Source: Lachnospiraceae bacterium (GTDB lineage Bacteria > Bacillota > Clostridia > Lachnospirales > Lachnospiraceae). From it: a stretch of DNA of 37,149 bases. Below, piece by piece: positions 21,846-30,075 of this stretch. Numbering within the stretch: position 1 is the stretch's first letter; each line of letters opens with the position of its first letter. Below the pieces are notes generated by a model. It saw only the letters and a program-made list of their open reading frames with translations, made no database searches and was not told the origin of the DNA. The stretch spans positions 1 through 37,149 of the forward strand of contig JAFXGP010000037.1 in NCBI GenBank assembly GCA_017521195.1, in the 5' to 3' direction. The position numbers and the translations under genes were made by a program.

Positions 21846-24179
21846 TTATTTTCCAAAATGTATAATATTTGCTGTTTGGTCGCCTAATGTTCCTAAAATA
21901 GCATCATCAGTATTATCCAGCACCAATGGTCCCCATTCGTTTTCCATAACACCTATAAGCGCAAACCCTGGTAATGGGGCATAAGTATTACCTTCATACT
22001 GTGCAGATTCAGGTATGTTTATTTCAGATGCATTAACAACTTGTGAAGCAGAGAATGCAAAAGTATTTCCCTTAATACTGTAGTTCTCTCCTCCATGTTT
22101 TACAACCAATGCTGCGGAATCCAACACGACAAACCCTAGCCGATTTGGCCAATGAATATCTTCGAATTCCTTCTCTGACTCGATCGGTGGTTTTACATTG
22201 TACAATGTTTCAAAGCCACTATAAAGAATAAAGTTATTTTCAAACAAAACATCTTGGAGCTGATGTTCAGACATTTCGTCTGTTTCCCAATTGACAATCG
22301 GCATACCCATTACAGAATACTCTACAACATTATCTTTAAGTACATTTCCGATACAAGGTTCCGGATCGCCGTCAAAAGTCTCGATTGTGAGCGCATCTTG
22401 GAAACAATGATGCCCATAGCAGTTTCGTATGGTTTCATAGCTTCCATTCAGGTTAAATCCACCACCATCCATATGTGCATGACCAAAACCATGTGCATTT
22501 TGCTGAACACCAAACCAGTTGAGTGCCCCACCATTGAAACCCACTTCACTGTTTTGCACAGTTAAATGGTCATTAGATATGCCTTTCCAATAACCGCCAC
22601 TCACACCTCCACTAGAATAGCGGATACACAAATTGTCCAATGTAGTATAGTCAGACATCTTGCTAAAAGCTTTATATGCAGTAATAAACTCAATCTCTTC
22701 ATACAACTCGCCAGGGTTACCTGCATCACAACGAACATAAAGCGGTCCCATCAAATTTTGGCCGTTTTCGTCTTTATATATTGCAACACCAAGCCATGTT
22801 GCTTCCGTAAGATACTCTGTCTTAGGTGCTTGTTGATACGGCAGTGCACTAAAAGATTCCATATCTTCAAGTTGCTCCTCTATTGTATATGGTGTAGAAA
22901 TATTATTCATACACATAAATGCAGTTCCATCCCAATATGCTACATCTCGTTTAATAATATCCTTACCATTCAACACAACTCCCGCACAATCCGGCATATC
23001 TGTATAGTAAACCCAGATTTTCTCTCCATTTTTACCTTCATGGTACAGTGTCCATTTTTCAGCACCTGTACCATTTTCAGGAGAACCATAAAAACGCGGC
23101 TTTTCGCCAGTACCATAGGCTGAGAGAGTCAGCCCCTCTGTACCCAGAACAGATTCCGGCATTTCTACTTTTCTCCAGAGTCCGCCACGCTCAAAAAATA
23201 TCGCATCACCAAAAGTAAATTTTGCTTTTCCCAGACGTTCTATGGTTGCCCATGCTGTTTCAGGAGAATGTCCATCTGCACTGTCATCTCCGGAATTTGA
23301 AACATAATAAGCTGTTCCGGTATAAGTTTCTCCTTGTACATATTCATCAGATTTCACAATCTTTGTTTCAGTGGAAAGAATTTCCTTCTTACGTTGCTCT
23401 GCCGCCTGCACAATTTCCTGTCCTTCCGGTGTTTCCTTAACCAGATTAAGTAACGTATCCGCTGTTTTCAACACTACATCTTCTTCGGATTCATACAGTC
23501 GGGTAACAGATAATGCTGCATCATACAGTGTCAATGAAGCTTCTAAATTAGGATCTCCATCTTCAATATCAAGTAGTGGCTGACTGGTAATACAAGACAC
23601 CCTTCCCATCAAATACCAAAATGCAGAGGCAACGGCATTACTTCTATCGAAAACTTCCATATTATCCTCAAAAGGTTCTATTTCACTGTTCCAATCAAAT
23701 ATCGGGTAGTCCCACGAAAAATGATGTCCCCAAAGATATGTTTCATTATAATAATTATTAGGGTCTGCATTACAATAATATCGATCTGTAAGCTGGCCGG
23801 CATAAAGAAGGGCAATAGCTGCTCCATCTCTCTTTATTTCTGTATCCGGAGCATCTTTTGTCATTTCCTGCCATTCTAAGTAGGCACTCTCATCATGTAG
23901 TTTTACCATGCTTCCTAACATTTCACAATACTGAGCCCATGTAACGATAGTATCTTCCGGATTGATAGTTATAAGATCATCCTGCAAAAACCCATACCAC
24001 ATTGCTCTCTCATATTCATTGGTAGGAATCATAGCTTCTATTTCCTGTTGAACTGTTTGTTCTGAACCCTGTGCCTGTAATTCTTCCGACTTAGTCTCAG
24101 TCCCGTTACTACAGCCTGACACTACACTCAGCATTAAACTTAAACCAAGCATAAAAAACATCATATGTTTTGCTTTCAT
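21846..24179 (-). CDS. Secreted lipoprotein with right-handed parallel beta-helix domain
   Basis: This 777-residue protein has a lipoprotein signal peptide (hydrophobic ~6-20, lipobox VSGC with C23), so it is probably anchored outside the membrane. Residues ~40-270 form an alpha-helical accessory region. From ~285 the sequence AYYVSNSGDDSADGHSPETA followed by AWATIERLGK is the typical opening of right-handed beta-helix proteins that bind or cleave polysaccharides. Later repeats include FNLNGSYETIRNCYGHHCFQ and VLKDNVVEYSVMGMPIVNWE. Specific polysaccharide lyase or glycosidase activity cannot be assigned. The start ATG has an AGGGG site. It begins 21 nt after rseP without a visible promoter and ends at a terminator; an AraC regulator follows. 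Confidence 0.9.
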   Translation of the reverse strand: MKAKHMMFFMLGLSLMLSVVSGCSNGTETKSEELQAQGSEQTVQQEIEAMIPTNEYERAMWYGFLQDDLITINPEDTIVTWAQYCEMLGSMVKLHDESAYLEWQEMTKDAPDTEIKRDGAAIALLYAGQLTDRYYCNADPNNYYNETYLWGHHFSWDYPIFDWNSEIEPFEDNMEVFDRSNAVASAFWYLMGRVSCITSQPLLDIEDGDPNLEASLTLYDAALSVTRLYESEEDVVLKTADTLLNLVKETPEGQEIVQAAEQRKKEILSTETKIVKSDEYVQGETYTGTAYYVSNSGDDSADGHSPETAWATIERLGKAKFTFGDAIFFERGGLWRKVEMPESVLGTEGLTLSAYGTGEKPRFYGSPENGTGAEKWTLYHEGKNGEKIWVYYTDMPDCAGVVLNGKDIIKRDVAYWDGTAFMCMNNISTPYTIEEQLEDMESFSALPYQQAPKTEYLTEATWLGVAIYKDENGQNLMGPLYVRCDAGNPGELYEEIEFITAYKAFSKMSDYTTLDNLCIRYSSGGVSGGYWKGISNDHLTVQNSEVGFNGGALNWFGVQQNAHGFGHAHMDGGGFNLNGSYETIRNCYGHHCFQDALTIETFDGDPEPCIGNVLKDNVVEYSVMGMPIVNWETDEMSEHQLQDVLFENNFILYSGFETLYNVKPPIESEKEFEDIHWPNRLGFVVLDSAALVVKHGGENYSIKGNTFAFSASQVVNASEINIPESAQYEGNTYAPLPGFALIGVMENEWGPLVLDNTDDAILGTLGDQTANIIHFGK

Positions 24180-24200
24180 TTAACCTGCCCCTCTTTCATC

Positions 24201-25250
24201 TTACGCAAACAATCTCACAATATCGTTATACATAACAAATACCATTAATACCATCAATGCTACAAAGCCGGCAAAGTGTACCATACCCTCTTTTTCCGGT
24301 GGAATTGGTTTTCCTCTAACCGCTTCAATCAACATGAATACCAATCTTCCTCCGTCCAATGCAGGCAATGGCAACAGATTCAAAACTCCCAGGTTTACAC
24401 TAAGGAGCATTGCAATATTAGCTAAATTTAAAAGCAGAACCAATGGTCCGTATGGAGTAGCTTCTTCTGCTACCTCACCAATTACTTGTGCAATACCTAC
24501 CGGCCCGGAAACATCATCTTTGGATGCTTCACCCTGAACCAACATTGCCAGACTCTTTATGGTTGATAAGAAACTATAACGTACCTCATAATATGCATAC
24601 TTGAAAACACTAAGTCCCTTAGCTTCTACTGCTTCTCCATAACCCTGAAGACCTATTAAATGTCTTCCGCTTTCTTCACTGTATTTAGGAACCAGTTGTG
24701 TTGTGAACAGCTCGCCATTTCTTTCATACTCAATCTTCATAGGCTTATCACCATTCAGATAAGTATTGATATAAATCTCTCTGGCAAGATATATCTTCTC
24801 ATCATTCATCCGGGTAATCACGTCACCGGGTTCCATTCCTGCTTCATCTGCCGGATATCCTTCCATGATTCCCAAGATTACAGGCTTATCTGAGCCACTG
24901 AACCCGACCAAAAATATTGCCAGCAAAAAAGCCAATATAAAGTTAAACAATGGCCCCGCGACTACGGATGAGATTCTTGCCCATACCGGCGCTGCATTAA
25001 AGGAATTAGGCGAAGGTTCCCCTTGAACCTCATTTAACCCATCTTCTCCTTCAAACATACAGGCCCCTCCAATGGGGAGTAAACGAATTACATAGTCGGT
25101 TCCGTTCTTATGAAACCCTGCTAGCTTAGGCCCCATACCAATGGCAAATTCTACTACATGAATTCCGTTTACCTTAGCCAATAAATAATGCCCAAATTCA
25201 TGAGCTAATACAATGGCTCCAAATATTAAAACAAAATATATTAATGTCAT
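24201..25250 (-). CDS. rseP: Site-2 intramembrane metalloprotease RseP/RasP
   Basis: This protease cleaves membrane-bound anti-sigma factors and leftover signal peptides inside the membrane. The 349-residue protein has the zinc motif HEFGH (17-21) in the first membrane segment and a central PDZ domain (~125-190: GYPADEAGMEPGDVITRMND). The second active-site motif NLLPLPALDGGRLVF is in the C-terminal membrane region, with a final membrane helix. It begins 3 nt after dxr and is translationally linked to it, matching the common dxr-rseP order. It is followed here by the inserted lipoprotein gene. Confidence 0.95.
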   Translation of the reverse strand: MTLIYFVLIFGAIVLAHEFGHYLLAKVNGIHVVEFAIGMGPKLAGFHKNGTDYVIRLLPIGGACMFEGEDGLNEVQGEPSPNSFNAAPVWARISSVVAGPLFNFILAFLLAIFLVGFSGSDKPVILGIMEGYPADEAGMEPGDVITRMNDEKIYLAREIYINTYLNGDKPMKIEYERNGELFTTQLVPKYSEESGRHLIGLQGYGEAVEAKGLSVFKYAYYEVRYSFLSTIKSLAMLVQGEASKDDVSGPVGIAQVIGEVAEEATPYGPLVLLLNLANIAMLLSVNLGVLNLLPLPALDGGRLVFMLIEAVRGKPIPPEKEGMVHFAGFVALMVLMVFVMYNDIVRLFA

Positions 25251-25253
25251 TTT

Positions 25254-26402
25254 CTACAACCCTGCCACACGACAAACAAACTCATGGCTTTCTGCTTCTG
25301 CTGCCAAAATCTGTTCTACTGTCGGTGCTTCCACTACTTTATGATTCTTCATGGCAGCTTCGATGGATTCCACAATCTGTAAGTATGAAATCTTCTTATC
25401 TAAGAATAAACTCACTGCCTTTTCATTTGCAGCATTATAAACCGTTGGCATACTTCCTCCGATTTCAGATGCTTCATATGCTAATTTTAATCCTCGGAAA
25501 GTATCCATATCAGGCTTTTCAAATGTAATCTGTGCCAAATCATAGAAATCTACTCGTTTTCCACCCATTTGCATTCTGTCAGGATAGAACAGAGCATACT
25601 GAATCGGTAACTTCATATCCGGAGTACCAAGCTGTGCCATAATTCCACCATCCCTGAACTGCACCATGGAATGAATAATACTCTGTGGATGTACCACTAC
25701 CTGAATCTGTTCTAAGCTAACATCAAATAACCATTTTGCTTCAATTACTTCTAATCCTTTATTTACCAAAGTTGAAGAATCTATGGTAATCTTTCTTCCC
25801 ATTGCCCAGTTAGGATGCTTCAAGGCATCTTCTACTTTCATGTATTTTAATTCTTCTAATGTTTTTCCACGGAAAGGTCCGCCGGATGCTGTTAAAAGAA
25901 TTTTTTCAATCTGCTCCGGTTTCTCTCCGTTTAAAGACTGGAATATCGCACTATGTTCACTATCTACAGGCAAAATAGAGATTCCTTTTTCCTTTGCAAG
26001 AGGCATAATAATATGACCTGCCGTTACCAAAGTTTCTTTATTAGCAAGTGCAATATCTTTTCCTGACTCAATAGCCGCAATGGTAGGACGGATTCCAATC
26101 ATACCCACAATAGCTGTTACCAGAATCTCCGACTCCTCCATAGTTGCAATTTCTAAAAGACCATCCATTCCACATAAGATTTCAACGTCCATATCCGCAA
26201 CTCTTGCTTTCAGGTCCTGACATGCTTTTTCGCTCCACATAGCTGCCAGACGAGGTTTAAACTCACGAATCTGTTTTTCCATTAAATCTACATTATTTCC
26301 TGCTGCCAGGGCAACAACCTGTAATTCACTATTTTCTCTTACGATTTCTAATGTCTGGGTTCCGATAGACCCTGTAGAACCTAATACTGCAATTTTTTTC
26401 AT
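25254..26402 (-). CDS. dxr: 1-deoxy-D-xylulose 5-phosphate reductoisomerase
   Basis: Dxr converts DXP to 2-C-methyl-D-erythritol 4-phosphate with NADPH, the committed step of the MEP isoprenoid pathway. The start is the ATG of MKKIAVLGSTGSIG (AAGGA 9 nt upstream), giving 382 residues. Motifs are the NADPH loop GSTGSIGTQTLE, LANKETLVTAGH, PVDSEHSAIFQ (metal-binding region) and ASGGPFRGKT. It is followed directly by rseP and preceded by cdsA with a 90-nt gap that contains a hairpin. The product feeds undecaprenyl phosphate made by UppS nearby. Confidence 0.97.
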   Translation of the reverse strand: MKKIAVLGSTGSIGTQTLEIVRENSELQVVALAAGNNVDLMEKQIREFKPRLAAMWSEKACQDLKARVADMDVEILCGMDGLLEIATMEESEILVTAIVGMIGIRPTIAAIESGKDIALANKETLVTAGHIIMPLAKEKGISILPVDSEHSAIFQSLNGEKPEQIEKILLTASGGPFRGKTLEELKYMKVEDALKHPNWAMGRKITIDSSTLVNKGLEVIEAKWLFDVSLEQIQVVVHPQSIIHSMVQFRDGGIMAQLGTPDMKLPIQYALFYPDRMQMGGKRVDFYDLAQITFEKPDMDTFRGLKLAYEASEIGGSMPTVYNAANEKAVSLFLDKKISYLQIVESIEAAMKNHKVVEAPTVEQILAAEAESHEFVCRVAGL

Positions 26403-26436
26403 ACTTGATGTTCCTTTCATCTTCTAACGACTCAAG

Positions 26437-26482
26437 ACACAGGAATAAGTATCACTCTCTAAATTGTACCCCTTTCCTGTGT
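26437..26482 (-). other. Hairpin in the cdsA-dxr gap
   Basis: A perfect 9-bp stem ACACAGGAA/TTCCTGTGT (26474-26482 with 26437-26445) encloses a 28-nt loop. No U-run follows on either strand, so it is not a standard terminator. It sits about 35 nt before the dxr start and might be an mRNA-processing or stability element. Confidence 0.45.
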
Positions 26483-26490
26483 TTCATATC

Positions 26491-27309
26491 CTACACCAAC
26501 AATGTAAACATAAAATAAATAATCGGTGCTGTTACAAGTACACTGTCAAATCTATCCATAATTCCACCATGTCCCGGAATTAATTTTCCATAGTCCTTGA
26601 TATCATAATTTCGTTTAATTGCAGAAGCTGCTAAATCACCAATCTGGGAAACTATACTTCCGCAGGCACCTATCAGGGCAAATACCCATGTTACCTGACT
26701 TGCATCAGTCATCTGTTCTACTACAAAATATCCAAACAATGCACCGACAATAGCAGAACCTACAACTCCTCCTATAGAACCTTCAATAGATTTCTTAGGA
26801 CTCAATACCGGTGCCAATTTATGTTTTCCAAATAACATACCTACACAGTAAGCACAGGTATCACTAATCCATGAACTGATAAAAATTACCCATACGAAGT
26901 AAACACCATATTCCAGTTCTCTTGTAAGATAAACGAAAGAAAACATAACCGGTGCATAGATAAAGGCAAAATACGTACTCATAATCTGGTTTGCATGATA
27001 TTTTGGAAATTTAAACACATAAACCATTAACAATACCACTAATGCCATAACTGCTATCATTATCATTAATTGCTGATTCTTCAAGACAGCCATATCAACA
27101 TAATAAAGACTGGTAAAAATATACCCCACAACTTCTAAAGTATTCTGTCTTTTTTTATCTTTTTGGATTTCACAAGCCAGACACAATTCATGAAACGCAA
27201 TAATAGATATAAGCCATAGAGTGGCTGCCAACAAATAACCTCCGCTCCCTACGGTAATCAAAGCCAAAAAAACCAACAGAATCCCGCTAATCAAACGACT
27301 TTTAAACAT
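26491..27309 (-). CDS. cdsA: Phosphatidate cytidylyltransferase (CDP-diacylglycerol synthase)
   Basis: CdsA makes CDP-diacylglycerol from phosphatidate and CTP, the branch point of phospholipid synthesis. The 272-residue integral membrane protein has about seven to eight hydrophobic segments. The family signature near the C-terminus comprises SPKKSIEGSIGGVVGS and GKLIPGHGGIMDRFDS. AAGGAGG precedes the start codon. It follows uppS after 6 nt, the widely conserved uppS-cdsA pair. Confidence 0.96.
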   Translation of the reverse strand: MFKSRLISGILLVFLALITVGSGGYLLAATLWLISIIAFHELCLACEIQKDKKRQNTLEVVGYIFTSLYYVDMAVLKNQQLMIMIAVMALVVLLMVYVFKFPKYHANQIMSTYFAFIYAPVMFSFVYLTRELEYGVYFVWVIFISSWISDTCAYCVGMLFGKHKLAPVLSPKKSIEGSIGGVVGSAIVGALFGYFVVEQMTDASQVTWVFALIGACGSIVSQIGDLAASAIKRNYDIKDYGKLIPGHGGIMDRFDSVLVTAPIIYFMFTLLV

Positions 27310-27315
27310 GTTTTT

Positions 27316-28023
27316 TTATTCCTCCTTGAGAAGACCATATCTTCTGTCTCTATGATTGTATGCTTCTACAGCTTTTTCTAATTCTTCTTTTGAAAAATCC
27401 GGCCATGGTACACCTGTAAAATAAAACTCTGTATAAGCCAGCTGCCATAAAAGGAAATTGGATATACGCTGTTCATTACATGTTCGAATTAATAAATCCG
27501 GTGCGGGAAGTCCTGCAGTATCCAGACTGTTTTCCATAATCTCTTCTGTAATATCCTCCGGTTTTAATTCTCCGGCAGCTACTTTTTCAGCAATTTTTCT
27601 GGTTGCACGCACCAGTTCATCTCTTCCGCCATAGTTAATGGCAATAGAAAAATGAAGTCCGGTGTTATTTTTAGTTGCCTCTTCAAGCTGTTCTATGCTC
27701 AATCGGATATCTTCATCTAAACGGCTCTTTTCACCAATCACACGCACGCACATATTATTTTTAGCTGCAGTTTTCAAACAGTTTTTCATATAATTTCTAA
27801 GAAGCTTCATTAATGCATCTACTTCGTCCTTTGGACGATTCCAGTTTTCCGTAGAAAATGCATATACAGTCAAATACTGTATCCCCATTTTATAAGCAAC
27901 TTCACAAATCTCTTCTACAGTTTTTGCTCCTTGAATATGACCATAATTTCTTGGCATTCCCTTAGCTTTTGCCCAACGACCGTTACCATCTAAAATAATA
28001 GCTACATGATTAGGAATATTCAT
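27316..28023 (-). CDS. uppS: Undecaprenyl diphosphate synthase
   Basis: This cis-prenyltransferase makes the C55 lipid carrier of cell-wall precursors. The 235-residue protein has ILDGNGRWAK with catalytic D12, GHIQGAKTVEEI, YAFSTENWNRP and INYGGRDELVRA. The substrate-binding RxxxExRxSNFLLWQ motif appears as RTCNEQRISNFLLWQ; the usual form is RTSGE, so the Ser-Gly pair is replaced by Cys-Asn while the key Arg and Glu residues remain. GGAGG precedes the ATG. A strong hairpin separates it from frr. Confidence 0.97.
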   Translation of the reverse strand: MNIPNHVAIILDGNGRWAKAKGMPRNYGHIQGAKTVEEICEVAYKMGIQYLTVYAFSTENWNRPKDEVDALMKLLRNYMKNCLKTAAKNNMCVRVIGEKSRLDEDIRLSIEQLEEATKNNTGLHFSIAINYGGRDELVRATRKIAEKVAAGELKPEDITEEIMENSLDTAGLPAPDLLIRTCNEQRISNFLLWQLAYTEFYFTGVPWPDFSKEELEKAVEAYNHRDRRYGLLKEE

Positions 28024-28041
28024 TATTTTTCCTCCATTTGT

Positions 28042-28070
28042 AAAAAGCTGCCTTGATAAGGCAGCTTTTT
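28042..28070 (-). terminator. Intrinsic terminator between frr and uppS
   Basis: A perfect 13-bp stem (28058-28070 with 28042-28054; AAGGCAGC core) closes on a 3-nt loop. The lower stem is A/U, so the transcript leaves a run of U at its end. It begins 12 nt after the frr stop codon and ends 18 nt before the uppS start, so transcription of uppS-cdsA-dxr-rseP must rely on readthrough. No room for a separate promoter was seen. Confidence 0.9.
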
Positions 28071-28081
28071 ATAACACAAGT

Positions 28082-28633
28082 CTATACAGTTAAGATTTCT
28101 TTGGATTTTTCATCTACTGCTTTTTCAATGTCTTTGATATATTTATCTGTTAATTTCTGAACTTCATTTTCTAAATCTTTGATTTCATCTTCAGAAACAT
28201 CTTCTTTAGCTAATTTTTTGAAAGCATCATTAGCATCACGTCTGATATTACGTACAGCAACTTTTGCTTCTTCACCTTTTTTCTTAACATCTTTTACTAA
28301 TTCTTTACGACGTTCTTCTGTTAATTCAGGAAATACAAGACGGATTACAGAACCATCATTGTTTGGTGTAATTCCGATGTCGGAAGCCATAATTGCCTTT
28401 TCAATAGCACGGATTAAACTTTTTTCCCATGGTGCAATCTGAAGCATTCTTGGTTCAGGAACAGAAATATTACCTACCTGCTGAAGTGGAGTAGGAGTTC
28501 CATAATAATCTACTTTAATCTTATCCAATACATGTGGATTTGCACGTCCGGCTCTGATTGTCTGATATTCACCTAATAAATGATTGTAAGCCTTTGTCAT
28601 TTTTTCATCAAATACTTTTACTCTTTCTTTCAT
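28082..28633 (-). CDS. frr: Ribosome recycling factor
   Basis: Frr splits post-termination ribosomes together with EF-G. The 183-residue protein has family-typical sequence throughout: the N-terminal EYQTIRAGRANPHVLDKIKV, QVGNISVPEPRMLQIAPW and ITPNNDGSVIRLVFPELTEE, then RRKELVKDVKKKGEEAKVAV. The length is standard. It follows pyrH by 35 nt, the conserved pyrH-frr pair. Confidence 0.98.
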   Translation of the reverse strand: MKERVKVFDEKMTKAYNHLLGEYQTIRAGRANPHVLDKIKVDYYGTPTPLQQVGNISVPEPRMLQIAPWEKSLIRAIEKAIMASDIGITPNNDGSVIRLVFPELTEERRKELVKDVKKKGEEAKVAVRNIRRDANDAFKKLAKEDVSEDEIKDLENEVQKLTDKYIKDIEKAVDEKSKEILTV

Positions 28634-28668
28634 AACAATTTTCTCTACTTTCTTTTATTTTTTATCAT

Positions 28669-29364
28669 TTAAACCAGAACCTTAGTTCCGTTAAAATTAC
28701 CTTTTACTGTATTTACAATACTATTTTCTTCATTTAAACCGAATACCCACATAGGCATCTTATTATCTCTTGCTAAAATGGAAGCTGTCATGTCTACTAC
28801 CTGAAGATTCTTTTCGATTACTTCATCAATAGTCACTTCATCGTACTTCTTAGCATCCGGATTATTCTTTGGATCAGCATCATAAACACCATCAATAGCC
28901 TTTGCAAGAAGAATTACTTCTGCTTCTACTTCGATTGCTCTAAGTACCACACCCGTATCCGTTGAGAAATATGGATGTCCTGTACCGCCTGCAAAAAATA
29001 CTACCATGCCTTTTTCGAAGTATTTATTTGCTCTGTCTTTTGAGAACAATTTTGTAAACGAACCACACTCAAATGGAGTTAATACATTTGTTTTCATTCC
29101 TACAGAACGGAAAATTTCTGATACATAAATACAGTTCATAATAGTTGCAAGCATACCAATCTGATCTGCTTTTGTACGGTCAATATTTTCACTGGTTCTT
29201 CCTCTCCAGAAATTACCACCACCGATTACAATACCTACCTGAATTCCATCGTCCACAAGTTCTTTTACCTGCATGGCAACTTTTCTGACTGTTGGTTCAT
29301 CAAATCCTGTTTTTTTCTCTCCTGCAAGAGCTTCTCCACTGAGCTTTAATAATATTCTCTGCAT
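28669..29364 (-). CDS. pyrH: UMP kinase
   Basis: PyrH phosphorylates UMP to UDP and belongs to the amino-acid kinase fold. The 231-residue protein opens with RILLKLSGEALAG and has VIGGGNFWRGR, DQIGMLATIMNC, FFAGGTGHPYFSTDTG and AIDGVYDADPKNNPDAKKY. The length is usual. AGGAGAG precedes the ATG by about 6 nt. Upstream, 15 nt away, is a bactofilin gene in the place where tsf is found in many bacteria. Confidence 0.98.
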   Translation of the reverse strand: MQRILLKLSGEALAGEKKTGFDEPTVRKVAMQVKELVDDGIQVGIVIGGGNFWRGRTSENIDRTKADQIGMLATIMNCIYVSEIFRSVGMKTNVLTPFECGSFTKLFSKDRANKYFEKGMVVFFAGGTGHPYFSTDTGVVLRAIEVEAEVILLAKAIDGVYDADPKNNPDAKKYDEVTIDEVIEKNLQVVDMTASILARDNKMPMWVFGLNEENSIVNTVKGNFNGTKVLV

Positions 29365-29379
29365 TTGTATCTCTCCTAT

Positions 29380-30060
29380 TTATTTTTTACGACCTGCTTT
29401 TTTAATTTCATCAAAGAAAGATGTTGGGTTAACATCTGCATAACACTGAGAACACATACCTTCAATTACTGCACCATTGTTAATCTGAACAGATTTAGAT
29501 TTAATATTACCCATAACGATTGCTGTTGTATCTAAGATAACCGGTCCGTGAACATCAATATCACCTTTTACCGCACCTGCAATTACTGCACTTGTTGCAT
29601 AAATGTTACCGATAATAACTGTTTCCTGCCCAACTTTTACAGTTCCCAAACTTCTTACTTCACCGGTAATTTTAGCACTTTCTGCATATACTTCCGCAGC
29701 CTGTGAATTACCTTCAATAACACCTGTAATGCTCATCTTTCCTGCAATGTTAATATTACCATGTACTGCACCGACTAATTCCAAGGAACCCTGGGAAGTA
29801 ATATCACCATTGATAACCATACCTGCTGTAATATTACTTACTTCATCAGAAAATGGCTGGTTAAAAATTGCATTCATATCAATTTTTCTTTCTTTCTTCT
29901 CTTCTTTTTTAATTTCTTCTTTTTCTCTTAACATAGCTTCGATCTCTGCAAGATCATCCTCTGCCTGTTTTTCATCAATCACAGTTTCTTTATCTTCTTC
30001 CGGCACCAATTCTGTTACAGCCTGTGATAAATCTTCTTTTAAATCCTGAAAAAATCCCAT
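29380..30060 (-). CDS. Bactofilin-family polymer-forming cytoskeletal protein
   Basis: Bactofilins self-assemble into filaments that scaffold envelope enzymes and morphology proteins. The 226-residue protein has an acidic helical N-terminal extension (~1-65), then a beta-helical bactofilin core (~75-195) with repeating turns such as GDITSQGSLELVGAVHGNIN, KITGEVRSLGTVKVGQ and VIAGAVKGDIDVHGPV. The C-terminal tail has CSQC (~204-207), a possible metal or disulfide pair. AGGAGG precedes the ATG. It lies between a polysaccharide deacetylase and pyrH and is probably co-transcribed, consistent with a cell-wall scaffold role, which is inferred. Confidence 0.9.
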   Translation of the reverse strand: MGFFQDLKEDLSQAVTELVPEEDKETVIDEKQAEDDLAEIEAMLREKEEIKKEEKKERKIDMNAIFNQPFSDEVSNITAGMVINGDITSQGSLELVGAVHGNINIAGKMSITGVIEGNSQAAEVYAESAKITGEVRSLGTVKVGQETVIIGNIYATSAVIAGAVKGDIDVHGPVILDTTAIVMGNIKSKSVQINNGAVIEGMCSQCYADVNPTSFFDEIKKAGRKK

Positions 30061-30075
30061 TGTATTTTCCTCCGT

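Noticed and set aside
24700-24708. Single GTTGTGAAC inside rseP, identical to a LytTR half-site
   Set aside because: No second repeat occurs at a 21-bp period and it lies within a coding region, so it is a chance match.
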